Origin: Megachile rotundata
Taxonomy: Eukaryota > Arthropoda > Insecta > Hymenoptera > Megachilidae
Length of the DNA stretch: 64,000 nt
Reading direction: 5' to 3'
Assembly: GCF_050947335.1 (NCBI RefSeq)
Contig: NW_027473856.1
Location: 62,001 to 126,000, forward strand
Shown here one piece after another: positions 42,093-57,350 of the stretch. Below the pieces are notes generated by a model. That model saw only the letters and a program-made list of their open reading frames with translations. It did no database searches and was not told the DNA's origin. A program made the position numbers and the translations under genes. Numbering within the stretch: the stretch's first letter is position 1; every line of letters begins with the position of its first letter.

Positions 42093-43680
42093 ATCGATGG
42101 AACGACAATTACTATACTTCTTACGCTCACTAATATCAATCTAACTCATATTATTAGCCACATTATGCTTATATGATCGATATAACGACAATTACTGTAC
42201 TTATTACTCTTATCATTATCAATATAGCTCATATTATTAGCCAATTATGCAGATATGATCGATAGTACGACAATTACTATACTCATTACTCTTATTATTA
42301 TCAATTTAACTCATATTATTAGCGATATTGTGCTTATATGATCGATAGAACGACAATTACGTTACTTATTACACTCACTAATATCAATCTAACTTATATT
42401 ATTAGCCACATTATGCTTATATGATCGATATAACGACAATTATTGTACTTATTTTTCTTATTATTATCAATCTAGCTCATATTATTAGCCAATTATGCAG
42501 ATATGATCGATAGTACGACAATTACTATACTCATTACTCTTATTATTATCAATTTAACTCATATTATTAGCGATATTGTGCTTATATGATCGATAGAACG
42601 ACAATTACGTTACTTATTACACTCACTGTTATCAATCTAACTCATATTATCAGCCATATTATGGTTATATGTCCGATAGAACGACAATTACTATACGTAC
42701 TACTCTTATTATTATCAATCTATCTCATATTATTAGCCATATTATGCTTATATGATCGATATAACGACAATTACTGTACTTATTACTCTTATTATTATTA
42801 ATCTAGCTCATATTATTAGCCATATTATGCAGATATGATCGATATAACGACAGTTACTGTACTTATTACTCTTATTATTATCAATCTAGCTCATATTATT
42901 AGCAATATTATGCAGGTATGATCGGTAGTACGACAATTACTATACTCATTACTCTTATTATTATCAATCTAACTCATATTATTAGCGATATTCTGCTTAT
43001 ATGATCGATAGAAAGACAATTACTATACTTATTGCACTCACTATTATCAATCTAACTCATATTATTAGCCACATTATGCTTATATGATCGATAGAACGAC
43101 AATTACTATACCTATTACTCTTATTATTATAAATGTAACTCATATTATTAGCCATATTATGCAGATATGATCGATATAACGACAATTACTGTACTTATTA
43201 CTCTTATTATTATCAATCTAGCTCATATTATTAGCAATATTATGCAGGTATGATCGGTAGTACGACAATTACTATACTCATGACTCTTATTATTATCAAT
43301 CTAACTCATATTATTAGAGATATTCTGCTTATATGATCGATAGAACGACAATTACTATACTTATTACGCTCACTATTATCAATCTAACTCATATTATTAG
43401 CCACATAATGCTTATATGATCGATAGAACGACAATTACGTTACTTATTACACTCACTATTATCAATCTAACTCGTATTATCAGCCATATTATGGTTATAT
43501 GACCGATAGAACGACAATTACTATACATATTACTCTTATTATTATAAATCTAACTCATATTATTAGCCATATTATGCTTATATGATCGATAGAACGACAA
43601 TTACTATAACTATTACACTCACTATTATCAATCTAACTCATATTATTAGCCACATTATGCTTATATGGTCGATATAACGA
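39935..43680 (+). repeat. 3.7-kb block repeated at 5,971-bp offset
   Basis: AATTTAAC (40811/46782), CTCGTATT (41481/47452), ATGTTTACGTGG (about 41917/47888) and TTAGAGATATTC (43316/49287) all recur 5,971 bp downstream, which is 72 monomers minus five bases. Beyond 43680 the alignment jumps by exactly 498 bp, six monomers: AATATAAC at 44211 matches 49684 at an offset of 5,473 bp. The downstream copy therefore lacks six monomers. Confidence 0.88.
40683..41344 (+). repeat. 331-bp four-monomer unit, two tandem copies (locus 2)
   Basis: Units begin at 40683 and 41014, 331 bp apart, with the composition of the doublet at 35791. The AATTTAAC change at 40811 marks the first unit here and in the doublet at 46654. 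Confidence 0.88.
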
Positions 43681-44534
43681 CAATTACTGTACTTATTACT
43701 CTTATTATTATCAATCTAGCTCATATTATTAGCCATATTATGCAGATATGATCGATAGTACGACAATTACTATACTCATGACTCTTATTATTATCAATCT
43801 AACTCATATATTTAGCGATATTGTGCTTATATGATCGATAGAACGACAATTACGTTACTTATTACACTCACTATTATCAATCTAACTCATATTATCAGCC
43901 ATATTATGGTTATATGACCCATAGAACGACAATTACTATACTCATTACTCTTATTATTATCAATCTAACTCATATTATTAGCCATATTATGCTTACGTGG
44001 TCGATAGAACGACAATTACTATACTCATTACTCTTATTATTATCAATCTAACTCATATTATCCGCCACATTATGCTTATATGGTCGATATAACGACAATT
44101 ACTGTACTTATTACTCTTATTATTATCAATCTAGCTCATATTATTAGCCATATTATGCAGATATGATCGATAGTACGACAATTACTATACTCATTACTCT
44201 TATTATTATCAATATAACTCATATTATTAGCAATATTATGCAGATATGATCGATAGTACGACAATTACTATACTTATTACTCTTATTATTATCAATCTAA
44301 CTCATATTATTAGCCATATTGTGCTTATATGATCGATAGAACGACAATTACTATACTTATTACACTCACTATTATCAATCTAACTCATATTATTAGCCAC
44401 ATTATGCTTATATGGTCGATATAACGACAATTACTGTACTTATTACTCTTATTATTATCAATCTAGCTCATATTATTAGCCATATTATGCAGATATGATC
44501 GATAGTACGACAATTACTATACTCATTACTCTTA

Positions 44535-45925
44535 TTATTATCAATCTAACTCATATTATTAGCCATATTATGCTTATATGATCGATAGTACGACAATTAC
44601 TATACTTATTACACTCACTATTATCAATCTAACCCATATTATTAGCCATATTATGCTTATATGATCGATAGTACGACAATTACTATACTTATTACTCTTA
44701 TTATTATCAATCTAACTCATATTATTAGCCATATTATGCTTATATGATCGATAGAACGACAATTACTATACTTATTACGCTCACTATTATTAATCTAACT
44801 CATATTATTAGCCACATTATGCTTATATGATCGATATAACGACAATTACTGTACTTATTACTCTTATTATTATTAATCTAGCTCATATTATTAGCCATAT
44901 TATGCAGATATGATCGATATAACGACAATTACTGTACTTATTACTCTTATTATTATCAATCTAACTCATATTATTAGCCATATTATGCTTATATGATCGA
45001 TAGAACGACAATTACTATACTGATTACGCTCACTATTATCAATCTAACTCATTTTATTAGCAACATTATGCTTATATGATCGATAGAACGACAATTACTA
45101 TACTTATTACGCTCACTATTATCAATCTAACTCATATTATTAGCCACATTATGCTTATATGATCGATATAACGACAATTACTGTACTTATTACTCTTATT
45201 ATTATTAATCTAGCTCATATTATTAGCCATACTATGCAGATATGATCGATATAACGACAATTACTATACTTATTACTCTTATTATTATCAATCTAACTCA
45301 TATTATTAGCCATATTATGGTTATATGACCGATAGAACGACAATTACTATACTTATTACTCTTATTATTATCAATCTAACTCATATTATTAGCCATATTA
45401 TGGTTATATGACCGATAGAACGACAATTACTATACTTATTACTCTTATTATTATTAATCTAACTCATATTATTAGCCATATTATGCTTATATGATCGATA
45501 GTAGGACAATTACTATACTTATTTCTCTTATTATTATCAATCTAACTCATATTATTAGCCGTATTATGCTTATATGATCGACGGAACGACAATTACTATA
45601 CTTATTGCGCTCACTAATATCAATCTAACTCATATTATTAGCCACATTATGCTTATATGATCGATATAACGACAATTATTGTACTTATTTTTCTTATTAT
45701 TATCAATCTAGCTCATATTATTAGCGAATTATGCAGATATGATCGATAGTACGACAATTACTATACTCATTACTCTTATTATTATCAATCTAACTCATAT
45801 TATTAGCGATATTGTGCTTATATGATCGATAGAACGACAATTACGTTACTTATTACACTCACTATTATCAATCTAACTCATATTATCAGCCATATTATGG
45901 TTATATGTCCGATAGAACGACAATT
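44535..45925 (+). repeat. 1.4-kb block present three times (copy 1)
   Basis: AACCCATATT (from 44631), ACTGATTACGCTC (GATTACG at 45022) and TAGCGAATTATG (45722) recur 6,469 bp downstream at 51100, 51491 and 52191, and again 3,483 bp further on. 6,469 bp is 78 monomers minus five bases. The order of the rare variants is kept in all copies. Confidence 0.87.
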
Positions 45926-48900
45926 ACTATACTTATTACGCTCACTATTATCAATCTAACTCATTTTATTAGCAACATTATGCTTATATGATCGATAGAA
46001 CGACAATTACTATACTTATTACGCTCACTATTATCAATCTAACTCATATTATTAGCCACATTATACTTATATGATCGATATAACGACAATTACTGTACTT
46101 ATTACTCTTATTATTATTAATCTAGCTCATATTATTAGCCATACTATGCAGATATGATCGATATAACGACAATTACTATACTTATTACACTCACTATTAT
46201 CAATCTAACTCATATTATTAGCCATATTATGCTTATATGATCGATAGAACGACAATTACTATACTTATTACACTCACTATTATCAATCTAACTCATATTA
46301 TTAGCCACATTATGCTTATATGGTCGGTATAACGACAATTACTGTACTTATTACTCTTATCATTATCAATGTAACTCATATTATTAGGTATATTATAGTT
46401 ATATGACCGATAGAACGACAATTACTACACTTACTACTCTTATTATTATCAATCTAACTCATATTATTAGCCATATTATGCTTATATGATCGATAGAACG
46501 ACAATTACTATACCTATTATTCTTATTATTATGAATGTAACTCATATTATTAGCCATATTATGCTTATATGATCGAAAGGACGACAATTACTATACTCAT
46601 TACACTTATTATTATCAATCTAACTCATATTATTAGCCATATTATGCTTATATGATCGATATAACGACAATTACTGTACTTATTTCTCTTATTATTATCA
46701 ATCTAGCTCCTATTATTAGCCAATTATGCAGATATGATCGATAGTACGACAATTACTATACTTATTACTCTTATTATTATCAATTTAACTCATATTATTA
46801 GCCATATTATGCTTATATGATCGATAGTACGACAATTACTATACTCATTACTCTTATTATTATCAATCTAACTCATATTATTAGCCATATTATGCTTATA
46901 TGATCGATAGTACGACAATTACTATACTCATTACTCTTATTATTATCAATCTAACTCATATTATTAGCCATATTATGCTTATATGATCGATATAACGACA
47001 ATTACTGTACTTATTTCTCTTATTATTATCAATCTAGCTCCTATTATTAGCCAATTATGCAGATATGATCGATAGTACGACAATTACTATACTTATTACT
47101 CTTATTATTATCAATCTAACTCATATTATTAGCCATATTATGCTTATATGATCGATAGTACGACAATTACTATACTCATTACTCTTATTATTATCAATCT
47201 AACTCATATTATTAGCCATATTATGCTTATATGATCGATAGTACGACAATTACTATACTCATTACTCTTATTATTATCAATCTAACTCATATTATTAGCC
47301 ATATTATGCTTATATGATCGATAGAACGACAATTACTATACTTATTACGCTCACTATTATCAATCTAACTCATTTTATTAGCAACATTATGCTTATATGA
47401 TCGATAGAACGACAATTACTATACTTATTACGCTCACTATTATCAATCTAACTCGTATTATTAGCCACATTATACTTATATGATCGATATAACGACAATT
47501 ACTGTACTTATTACTCTTATTATTATTAATCTAGCTCATATTATTAGCCATACTATGCAGATATGATCGATATAACGACAATTACTATACTTATTACACT
47601 CACTATTATCAATCTAACTCATATTATTAGCCAGATTATGCTTATATGATCGATAGAACGACAATTACTATACTTATTACACTCACTATTATCAATCTAA
47701 CTCATATTATTAGCCACATTATGCTTATATGATCGATATAACGACAATTACTGTACTTATTACTCTTATTATTATCAATCTAACTCATATTATTAGCCAT
47801 ATTATGGTTATATGATCGATAGTACGACAATTACTATACTCATTACTCTTATTATTATCAATCTAACTCATATTATTAGCCATATTATGTTTACGTGGTC
47901 GATAGAACGACAATTACTATACTCATTACTCTTATTATTATCAATCTAACTCATATTATCCGCCATATTATGCTTATATGATCCATATAATGACAATTAC
48001 TGTACTTATTACTCTTATTATTATCAATCTAACTCATATTATTAGCCATATTATGCTTATATGATCGATGGAACGACAATTACTATACTTCTTACGCTCA
48101 CTAATATCAATCTAACTCATATTATTAGCCACATTATGCTTATATGATCGATATAACGACAATTACTGTACTTATTACTCTTATCATTATCAATATAGCT
48201 CATATTATTAGCCAATTATGCAGATATGATCGATAGTACGACAATTACTATACTCATTACTCTTATTATTATCAATTTAACTCATATTATTAGCGATATT
48301 GTGCTTATATGATCGATAGAACGACAATTACGTTACTTATTACACTCACTAATATCAATCTAACTTATATTATTAGCCACATTATGCTTATATGATCGAT
48401 ATAACGACAATTATTGTACTTATTTTTCTTATTATTATCAATCTAGCTCATATTATTAGCCAATTATGCAGATATGATCGATAGTACGACAATTACTATA
48501 CTCATTACTCTTATTATTATCAATTTAACTCATATTATTAGCGATATTGTGCTTATATGATCGATAGAACGACAATTACGTTACTTATTACACTCACTAT
48601 TATCAATCTAACTCATATTATCAGCCATATTATGGTTATATGTCCGATAGAACGACAATTACTATACGTACTACTCTTATTATTATCAATCTAACTCATA
48701 TTATTAGCCATATTATGCTTATATGATCGATATAACGACAATTACTGTACTTATTACTCTTATTATTATTAATCTAGCTCATATTATTAGCCATATTATG
48801 CAGATATGATCGATATAACGACAGTTACTGTACTTATTACTCTTATTATTATCAATCTAGCTCATATTATTAGCAATATTATGCAGGTATGATCGGTAGT

Positions 48901-49651
48901 ACGACAATTACTATACTCATTACTCTTATTATTATCAATCTAACTCATATTATTAGCGATATTCTGCTTATATGATCGATAGAAAGACAATTACTATACT
49001 TATTACACTCACTATTATCAATCTAACTCATATTATTAGCCACATTATGCTTATATGATCGATAGAACGACAATTACTATACCTATTACTCTTATTATTA
49101 TAAATGTAACTCATATTATTAGCCATATTATGCAGATATGATCGATATAACGACAATTACTGTACTTATTACTCTTATTATTATCAATCTAGCTCATATT
49201 ATTAGCAATATTATGCAGGTATGATCGGTAGTACGACAATTACTATACTCATGACTCTTATTATTATCAATCTAACTCATATTATTAGAGATATTCTGCT
49301 TATATGATCGATAGAACGACAATTACTATACTTATTACGCTCACTATTATCAATCTAACTCATATTATTAGCCACATAATGCTTATATGATCGATAGAAC
49401 GACAATTACGTTACTTATTACACTCACTATTATCAATCTAACTCGTATTATCAGCCATATTATGGTTATATGACCGATAGAACGACAATTACTATACATA
49501 TTACTCTTATTATTATAAATCTAACTCATATTATTAGCCATATTATGCTTATATGATCGATAGAACGACAATTACTATAACTATTACACTCACTATTATC
49601 AATCTAACTCATATTATTAGCCACATTATGCTTATATGGTCGATATAACGA
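45906..49651 (+). repeat. Partner of the 5,971-bp-offset block
   Basis: Partner of 39935-43680. It begins in the middle of the series that ends the preceding 6,469-bp-offset block, where TATATGTCCGATAG runs into a CTTATTACGCTC monomer instead of the usual ACATATTACTC monomer. It ends at a clean six-monomer deletion near 49651 relative to its partner. Both edges are in register with the monomer. Confidence 0.87.
46654..47315 (+). repeat. 331-bp four-monomer unit, two tandem copies (locus 3)
   Basis: Units begin at 46654 and 46985. AATTTAAC at 46782 shows it is the 5,971-bp-offset descendant or sibling of the doublet at 40683. Confidence 0.88.
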
Positions 49652-51003
49652 CAATTACTATACTCATTACTCTTATTATTATCAATATAACTCATATTAT
49701 TAGCAATATTATGCAGATATGATCGATAGTACGACAATTACTATACTTATTACTCTTATTATTATCAATCTAACTCATATTATTAGCCATATTGTGCTTA
49801 TATGATCGATAGAACGACAATTACTATACTTATTACACTCACTATTATCAATCTAACTCATATTATTAGCCACATTATGCTTATATGGTCGATATAACGA
49901 CAATTACTGTACTTATTACTCTTATTATTATCAATCTAGCTCATATTATTAGCCATATTATGCAGATATGATCGATAGTACGACAATTACTATACTCATT
50001 ACTCTTATTATTATCAATGTAACTCATATTATTAGCGATATTGTGCTTATATGATCGATAGAACGACAATTACGTTACTTATTACACCCACTATTATCAA
50101 TCTAACTCATATTATCAGCCATATTATGGTTATATGACCGATAGAACGACAATTACTATACTCATTACTCTTATTATTATCAATCTAACTCATATTATTA
50201 GCAATATTATGCTTACGTGGTCGATAGAACGACAATTACTATACTCATTACTCTTATTATTATCAATCTAACTCATATTATCCGCCACATTATGCTTATA
50301 TGGTCGATATAACGACTATTACTGTACTTATTACTCTTATTATTATCAATCTAGCTCATATTATTAGCCATATTATGCAGATATGATCGATAGTACGACA
50401 ATTACTATACTCATTACTCTTATTATTATCAATCTAACTCATATTATTAGCAATATTATGCAGATATGATCGATAGTACGACAATTACTATACTTATTAC
50501 TCTTATTATTATCAATCTAACTCATATTATTAGCCATATTATGCTTATATGATCGATAGAACGACAATTACTATACTTATTACACTCACTATTATCAATC
50601 TAACTCATATTATTAGCCACATTATGCTTATATGATCGATATAACGACAATTACTGTACTTATTACTCTTATCATTATCAATGTAACTCATATTATTAGG
50701 TATATTATGGTTATATGACCGATAGAACGACAATTACTACACTTACTACTCTTATTATTATCAATCTAACTCATATTATTAGCCATATTATGCTTATATG
50801 ATCGATAGAACGACAATTACTATACCTATTATTCTTATTATTATGAATGTAACTCATATTATTAGCCATATTATGCTTATACGATCGAAAGGACGACAAT
50901 TACTATACTCATTACACTTATTATTATCAATCTAACTCATATTATCAGCCATATTATGGTTATATGACCGATAGAACGACAATTACTATACTTATTACTC
51001 TTA

Positions 51004-52394
51004 TTATTATCAATCTAACTCATATTATTAGCCATATTATGCTTATATGATCGATAGTACGACAATTACTATACTTATTACACTCACTATTATCAATCTA
51101 ACCCATATTATTAGCCATATTATGCTTATATGATCGATAGTACGACAATTACTATACTTATTACTCTTATTATTATCAATCTAACTCATATTATTAGCCA
51201 TATTATGCTTATATGATCGATAGAACGACAATTACTATACTTATTACGCTCACTATTATTAATCTAACTCATATTATTAGCCACATTATGCTTATATGAT
51301 CGATATAACGACAATTACTGTACTTATTACTCTTATTATTATTAATCTAGCTCATATTATTAGCCATATTATGCAGATATGATCGATATAACGACAATTA
51401 CTGTACTTATTACTCTTATTATTATCAATCTAACTCATATTATTAGCCATATTATGCTTATATGATCGATAGAACGACAATTACTATACTGATTACGCTC
51501 ACTATTATCAATCTAACTCATTTTATTAGCAACATTATGCTTATATGATCGATAGAACGACAATTACTATACTTATTACGCTCACTATTATCAATCTAAC
51601 TCATATTATTAGCCACATTATGCTTATATGATCGATATAACGACAATTACTGTACTTATTACTCTTATTATTATTAATCTAGCTCATATTATTAGCCATA
51701 CTATGCAGATATGATCGATATAACGACAATTACTATACTTATTACTCTTATTATTATCAATCTAACTCATATTATTAGCCATATTATGGTTATATGACCG
51801 ATAGAACGACAATTACTATACTTATTACTCTTATTATTATCAATCTAACTCATATTATTAGCCATATTATGGTTATATGACCGATAGAACGACAATTACT
51901 ATACTTATTACTCTTATTATTATTAATCTAACTCATATTATTAGCCATATTATGCTTATATGATCGATAGTAGGACAATTACTATACTTATTTCTCTTAT
52001 TATTATCAATCTAACTCATATTATTAGCCGTATTATGCTTATATGATCGACGGAACGACAATTACTATACTTATTGCGCTCACTAATATCAATCTAACTC
52101 ATATTATTAGCCACATTATGCTTATATGATCGATATAACGACAATTATTGTACTTATTTTTCTTATTATTATCAATCTAGCTCATATTATTAGCGAATTA
52201 TGCAGATATGATCGATAGTACGACAATTACTATACTCATTACTCTTATTATTATCAATCTAACTCATATTATTAGCGATATTGTGCTTATATGATCGATA
52301 GAACGACAATTACGTTACTTATTACACTCACTATTATCAATCTAACTCATATTATCAGCCATATTATGGTTATATGTCCGATAGAACGACAATT
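51004..52394 (+). repeat. 1.4-kb block present three times (copy 2)
   Basis: Copy of 44535-45925 at +6,469 bp. To its right the array continues into the ATTAATAGCC series seen at 39251, 13,269 bp upstream, whereas copy 1 jumps to a different monomer at 45925. The same block is thus flanked by different partners, as expected after unequal exchange. Confidence 0.86.
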
Positions 52395-54486
52395 ACTATA
52401 CATATTACTCTTATTATTATCAATCTAACTCATATTATTAGCCATATTATGCTTATATGATCGATAGAACGACAATTACTATACTTATTACACTCACTAT
52501 TATCAATCTAACTCATATTAATAGCCACATTATGCTTATATGGTCGATATAACGACAATTACTGTACTTATTACTCTTATCATTATCAATGTAACTCATA
52601 TTATTAGGTATATTATAGTTATATGACCGATAGAACGACAATTACTACACTTACTACTCTTATTATTATCAATCTAACTCATATTATTAGCCATATTATG
52701 CTTATATGATCGATAGAACGACAATTACTATACCTATTATTCTTATTATTATGAATGTAACTCATATTATTAGCCATATTATGCTTATATGATCGAAAGG
52801 ACGACAATTACTATACTCATTATACTTATTATTATCAATCTAACTCATATTATTAGCCATATTATGCTTATATGATCGATATAACGACAATTACTGTACT
52901 TATTTCTCTTATTATTATCAATCTAGCTCCTATTATTAGCCAATTATGCAGATATGATCGATAGTACGACAATTACTATACTTATTACTCTTATTATTAT
53001 CAATCTAACTCATATTATTAGCCATATTATGCTTATATGATCGATAGTACGACAATTACTATACTCATTACTCTTATTATTATCAATCTAACTCATATTA
53101 TTAGCCATATTATGCTTATATGATCGATAGTACGACAATTACTATACTCATTACTCTTATTATTATCAATCTAACTCATATTATTAGCCATATTATGCTT
53201 ATATGATCGATAGAACGACAATTACTATACTTATTACGCTCACTATTATCAATCTAACTCATTTTATTAGCAACATTATGCTTATATGATCGATAGAACG
53301 ACAATTACTATACTTATTACGCTCACTATTATCAATCTAACTCATATTATTAGCCACATTATACTTATATGATCGATATAACGACAATTACTGTACTTAT
53401 TACTCTTATTATTATTAATCTAGCCCATATTATTAGTCATACTATGCAGATATGATCGATATAACGACAATTACTATACTTATTACACTCACTATTATCA
53501 ATCTAACTCATATTATTAGCCATATTATGCTTATATGATCGATAGAACGACAATTACTATACTTATTACACTCACTATTATCAATCTAACTCATATTATT
53601 AGCCACATTATGCTTATATGGTCGGTATAACGACAATTACTGTACTTATTACTCTTATCATTATCAATGTAACTCATACTATTAGGTATATTATAGTTAT
53701 ATGACCGATAGAACGACAATTACTACACTTACTACTCTTATTATTATCAATCTAACTCATATTATTAGCCATATTATGCTTATATGATCGATAGAACGAC
53801 AATTACTATACCTATTATTCTTATTATTATGAATGTAACTCATATTATTAGCCATATTATGCTTATATGATCGAAAGGACGACAATTACTATACTCATTA
53901 CACTTATTATTATCAATCTAACTCATATTATTAGCCATATTATGCTTATATGATCGATATAACGACAATTACTGTACTTATTTCTCTTATTATTATCAAT
54001 CTAGCTCCTATTATTAGCCAATTATGCAGATATGATCGATAGTACGACAATTACTATACTTATTACTCTTATTATTATCAATCTAACTCATATTATTAGC
54101 CATATTATGCTTATATGATCGATAGTACGACAATTACTATACTCATTACTCTTATTATTATCAATCTAACTCATATTATTAGCCATATTATGCTTATATG
54201 ATCGATAGTACGACAATTACTATACTCATTACTCTTATTATTATCAATCTAACTCATATTATTAGCCATATTGTGCTTATATGATCGATAGAACGACAAT
54301 TACTATACTTATTACACTCACTATTATCAATCTAACTCATATTATTAGCCACATTATGCTTATATGGTCGATATAACGACAATTACTGTACTTATTACTC
54401 TTATTATTATCAATCTAGCTCATATTATTAGCCATATTATGCAGATATGATCGATAGTACGACAATTACTATACTCATTACTCTTA

Positions 54487-55970
54487 TTATTATCAATCTA
54501 ACTCATATTATTAGCCATATTATGCTTATATGATCGATAGTACGACAATTACTATACTTATTACACTCACTATTATCAATCTAACCCATATTATTAGCCA
54601 TATTATGCTTATATGATCGATAGTACGACAATTACTATACTTATTACTCTTATTATTATCAATCTAACTCATATTATTAGCCATATTATGCTTATATGAT
54701 CGATAGAACGACAATTACTATACTTATTACGCTCACTATTATTAATCTAACTCATATTATTAGCCACATTATGCTTATATGATCGATATAACGACAATTA
54801 CTGTACTTATTACTCTTATTATTATTAATCTAGCTCATATTATTAGCCATATTATGCAGATATGATCGATATGACGACAATTACTGTACTTATTACTCTT
54901 ATTATTATCAATCTAACTCATATTATTAGCCATATTATGCTTATATGATCGATAGAACGACAATTACTATACTGATTACGCTCACTATTATCAATCTAAC
55001 TCATTTTATTAGCAACATTATGCTTATATGATCGATAGAACGACAATTACTATACTTATTACGCTCACTATTATCAATCTAACTCATATTATTAGCCACA
55101 TTATGCTTATATGATCGATATAACGACAATTACTGTACTTATTACTCTTATTATTATTAATCTAGCTCATATTATTAGCCATACTATGCAGATATGATCG
55201 ATATAACGACAATTACTATACTTATTACTCTTATTATTATCAATCTAACTCATATTATTAGCCATATTATGGTTATATGACCGATAGAACGACAATTACT
55301 ATACTTATTACTCTTATTATTATCAATCTAACTCATATTATTAGCCATATTATGGTTATATGACCGATAGAACGACAATTACTATACTTATTACTCTTAT
55401 TATTATTAATCTAACTCATATTATTAGCCATATTATGCTTATATGATCGATAGTAGGACAATTACTATACTTATTTCTCTTATTATTATCAATCTAACTC
55501 ATATTATTAGCCGTATTATGCTTATATGATCGACGGAACGACAATTACTATACTTATTGCGCTCACTAATATCAATCTAACTCATATTATTAGCCACATT
55601 ATGCTTATATGATCGATATAACGACAATTATTGTACTTATTTTTCTTATTATTATCAATCTAGCTCATATTATTAGCGAATTATGCAGATATGATCGATA
55701 GTACGACAATTACTATACTCATTACTCTTATTATTATCAATCTAACTCATATTATTAGCGATATTGTGCTTATATGATCGATAGAACGACAATTACGTTA
55801 CTTATTACACTCACTATTATCAATCTAACTCATATTATCAGCCATATTATGGTTATATGTCCGATAGAACGACAATTACTATACATATTACTCTTATTAT
55901 TATCAATCTAACTCATATTATTAGCCATATTATGCTTATATGATCGATAGAACGACAATTACTATACTTA
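54487..55970 (+). repeat. 1.4-1.5-kb block present three times (copy 3)
   Basis: Copy of 51004-52487 at +3,483 bp (42 monomers minus three bases): ACCCATATT at 54584, GATTACG at 54974 and TAGCGAA at 55674. It lies inside the first copy of the 4,146-bp HOR and is therefore copied again at 58633-60116. Confidence 0.86.
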
Positions 55971-56688
55971 TTACGCTCACTATTATCAATCTAACTCATT
56001 TTATTAGCAACATTATGCTTATATGATCGATAGAACGACAATTACTATACTTATTACGCTCACTATTATCAATCTAACTCATATTATTAGCCACATTATA
56101 CTTATATGATCGATATAACGACAATTACTGTACTTATTGCTCTTATTATTATTAATCTAGCTCATATTATTAGCCATACTATGCAGATATGATCGATATA
56201 ACGACAATTACTATACTTATTACACTCACTATTATCAATCTAACTCATATTATTAGCCATATTATGCTTATATGATCGATAGAACGACAATTACTATACT
56301 TATTACACTCACTATTATCAATCTAACTCATATTATTAGCCACATTATGCTTATATGGTCGATATAACGACAATTACTGTACTTATTACTCTTATCATTA
56401 TCAATGTAACTCATATTATTAGGTATATTATAGTTATATGACCGATAGAACGACAATTACTACACTTACTACTCTTATTATTATCAATCTAACTCATATT
56501 ATTAGCCATATTATGCTTATATGATCGATAGAACGACAATTACTATACCTATTATTCTTATTATTACGAATGTAACTCATATTATTAGCCATATTATGCT
56601 TATATGATCGAAAGGACGACAATTACTATACTCATTACACTTATTATTATCAATCTAACTCATATTATTAGCCATATTATGCTTATAT

Positions 56689-57350
56689 GATCGATATAAC
56701 GACAATTACTGTACTTATTTCTCTTATTATTATCAATCTAGCTCCTATTATTAGCCAATTATGCAGATATGATCGATAGTACGACAATTACTATACTTAT
56801 TACTCTTATTATTATCAATCTAACTCATATTATTAGCCATATTATGCTTATATGATCGATAGTACGACAATTACTATACTCATTACTCTTATTATTATCA
56901 ATCTAACTCATATTATTAGCCATATTATGCTTATATGATCGATAGTACGACAATTACTATACTCATTACTCCTATTATTATCAATCTAACTCATATTATT
57001 AGCCATATTATGCTTATATGATCGATATAACGACAATTACTGTACTTATTTCTCTTATTATTATCAATCTAGCTCCTATTATTAGCCAATTATGCAGATA
57101 TGATCGATAGTACGACAATTACTATACTTATTACTCTTATTATTATCAATCTAACTCATATTATTAGCCATATTATGCTTATATGATCGATAGTACGACA
57201 ATTACTATACTCATTACTCTTATTATTATCTATCTAACTCATATTATTAGCCATATTATGCTTATATGATCGATAGTACGACAATTACTATACTCATTAC
57301 TCTTATTATTATCAATCTAACTCATATTATTAGCCATATTATGCTTATAT
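56689..57350 (+). repeat. 331-bp four-monomer unit, two tandem copies (locus 4)
   Basis: Units begin at 56689 and 57020. The doublet straddles the boundary of the 4,146-bp HOR, whose first copy can be read as starting at 52874, the counterpart of 57020. Private changes ACTCCTATTATT (about 56969) and ATTATCTATC (about 57231) occur here and 4,146 bp downstream. Confidence 0.88.

Noticed and set aside
42586..42801. 71-codon open reading frame on the + strand
   Set aside because: It lies wholly inside satellite monomers read in three successive frames (83 is not a multiple of 3). It depends on one private base change that turns TAA into TAT at 42723, and its homologous copy is closed. The predicted product is low-complexity, rich in Leu, Ile and Tyr, as AT-rich repeats give.
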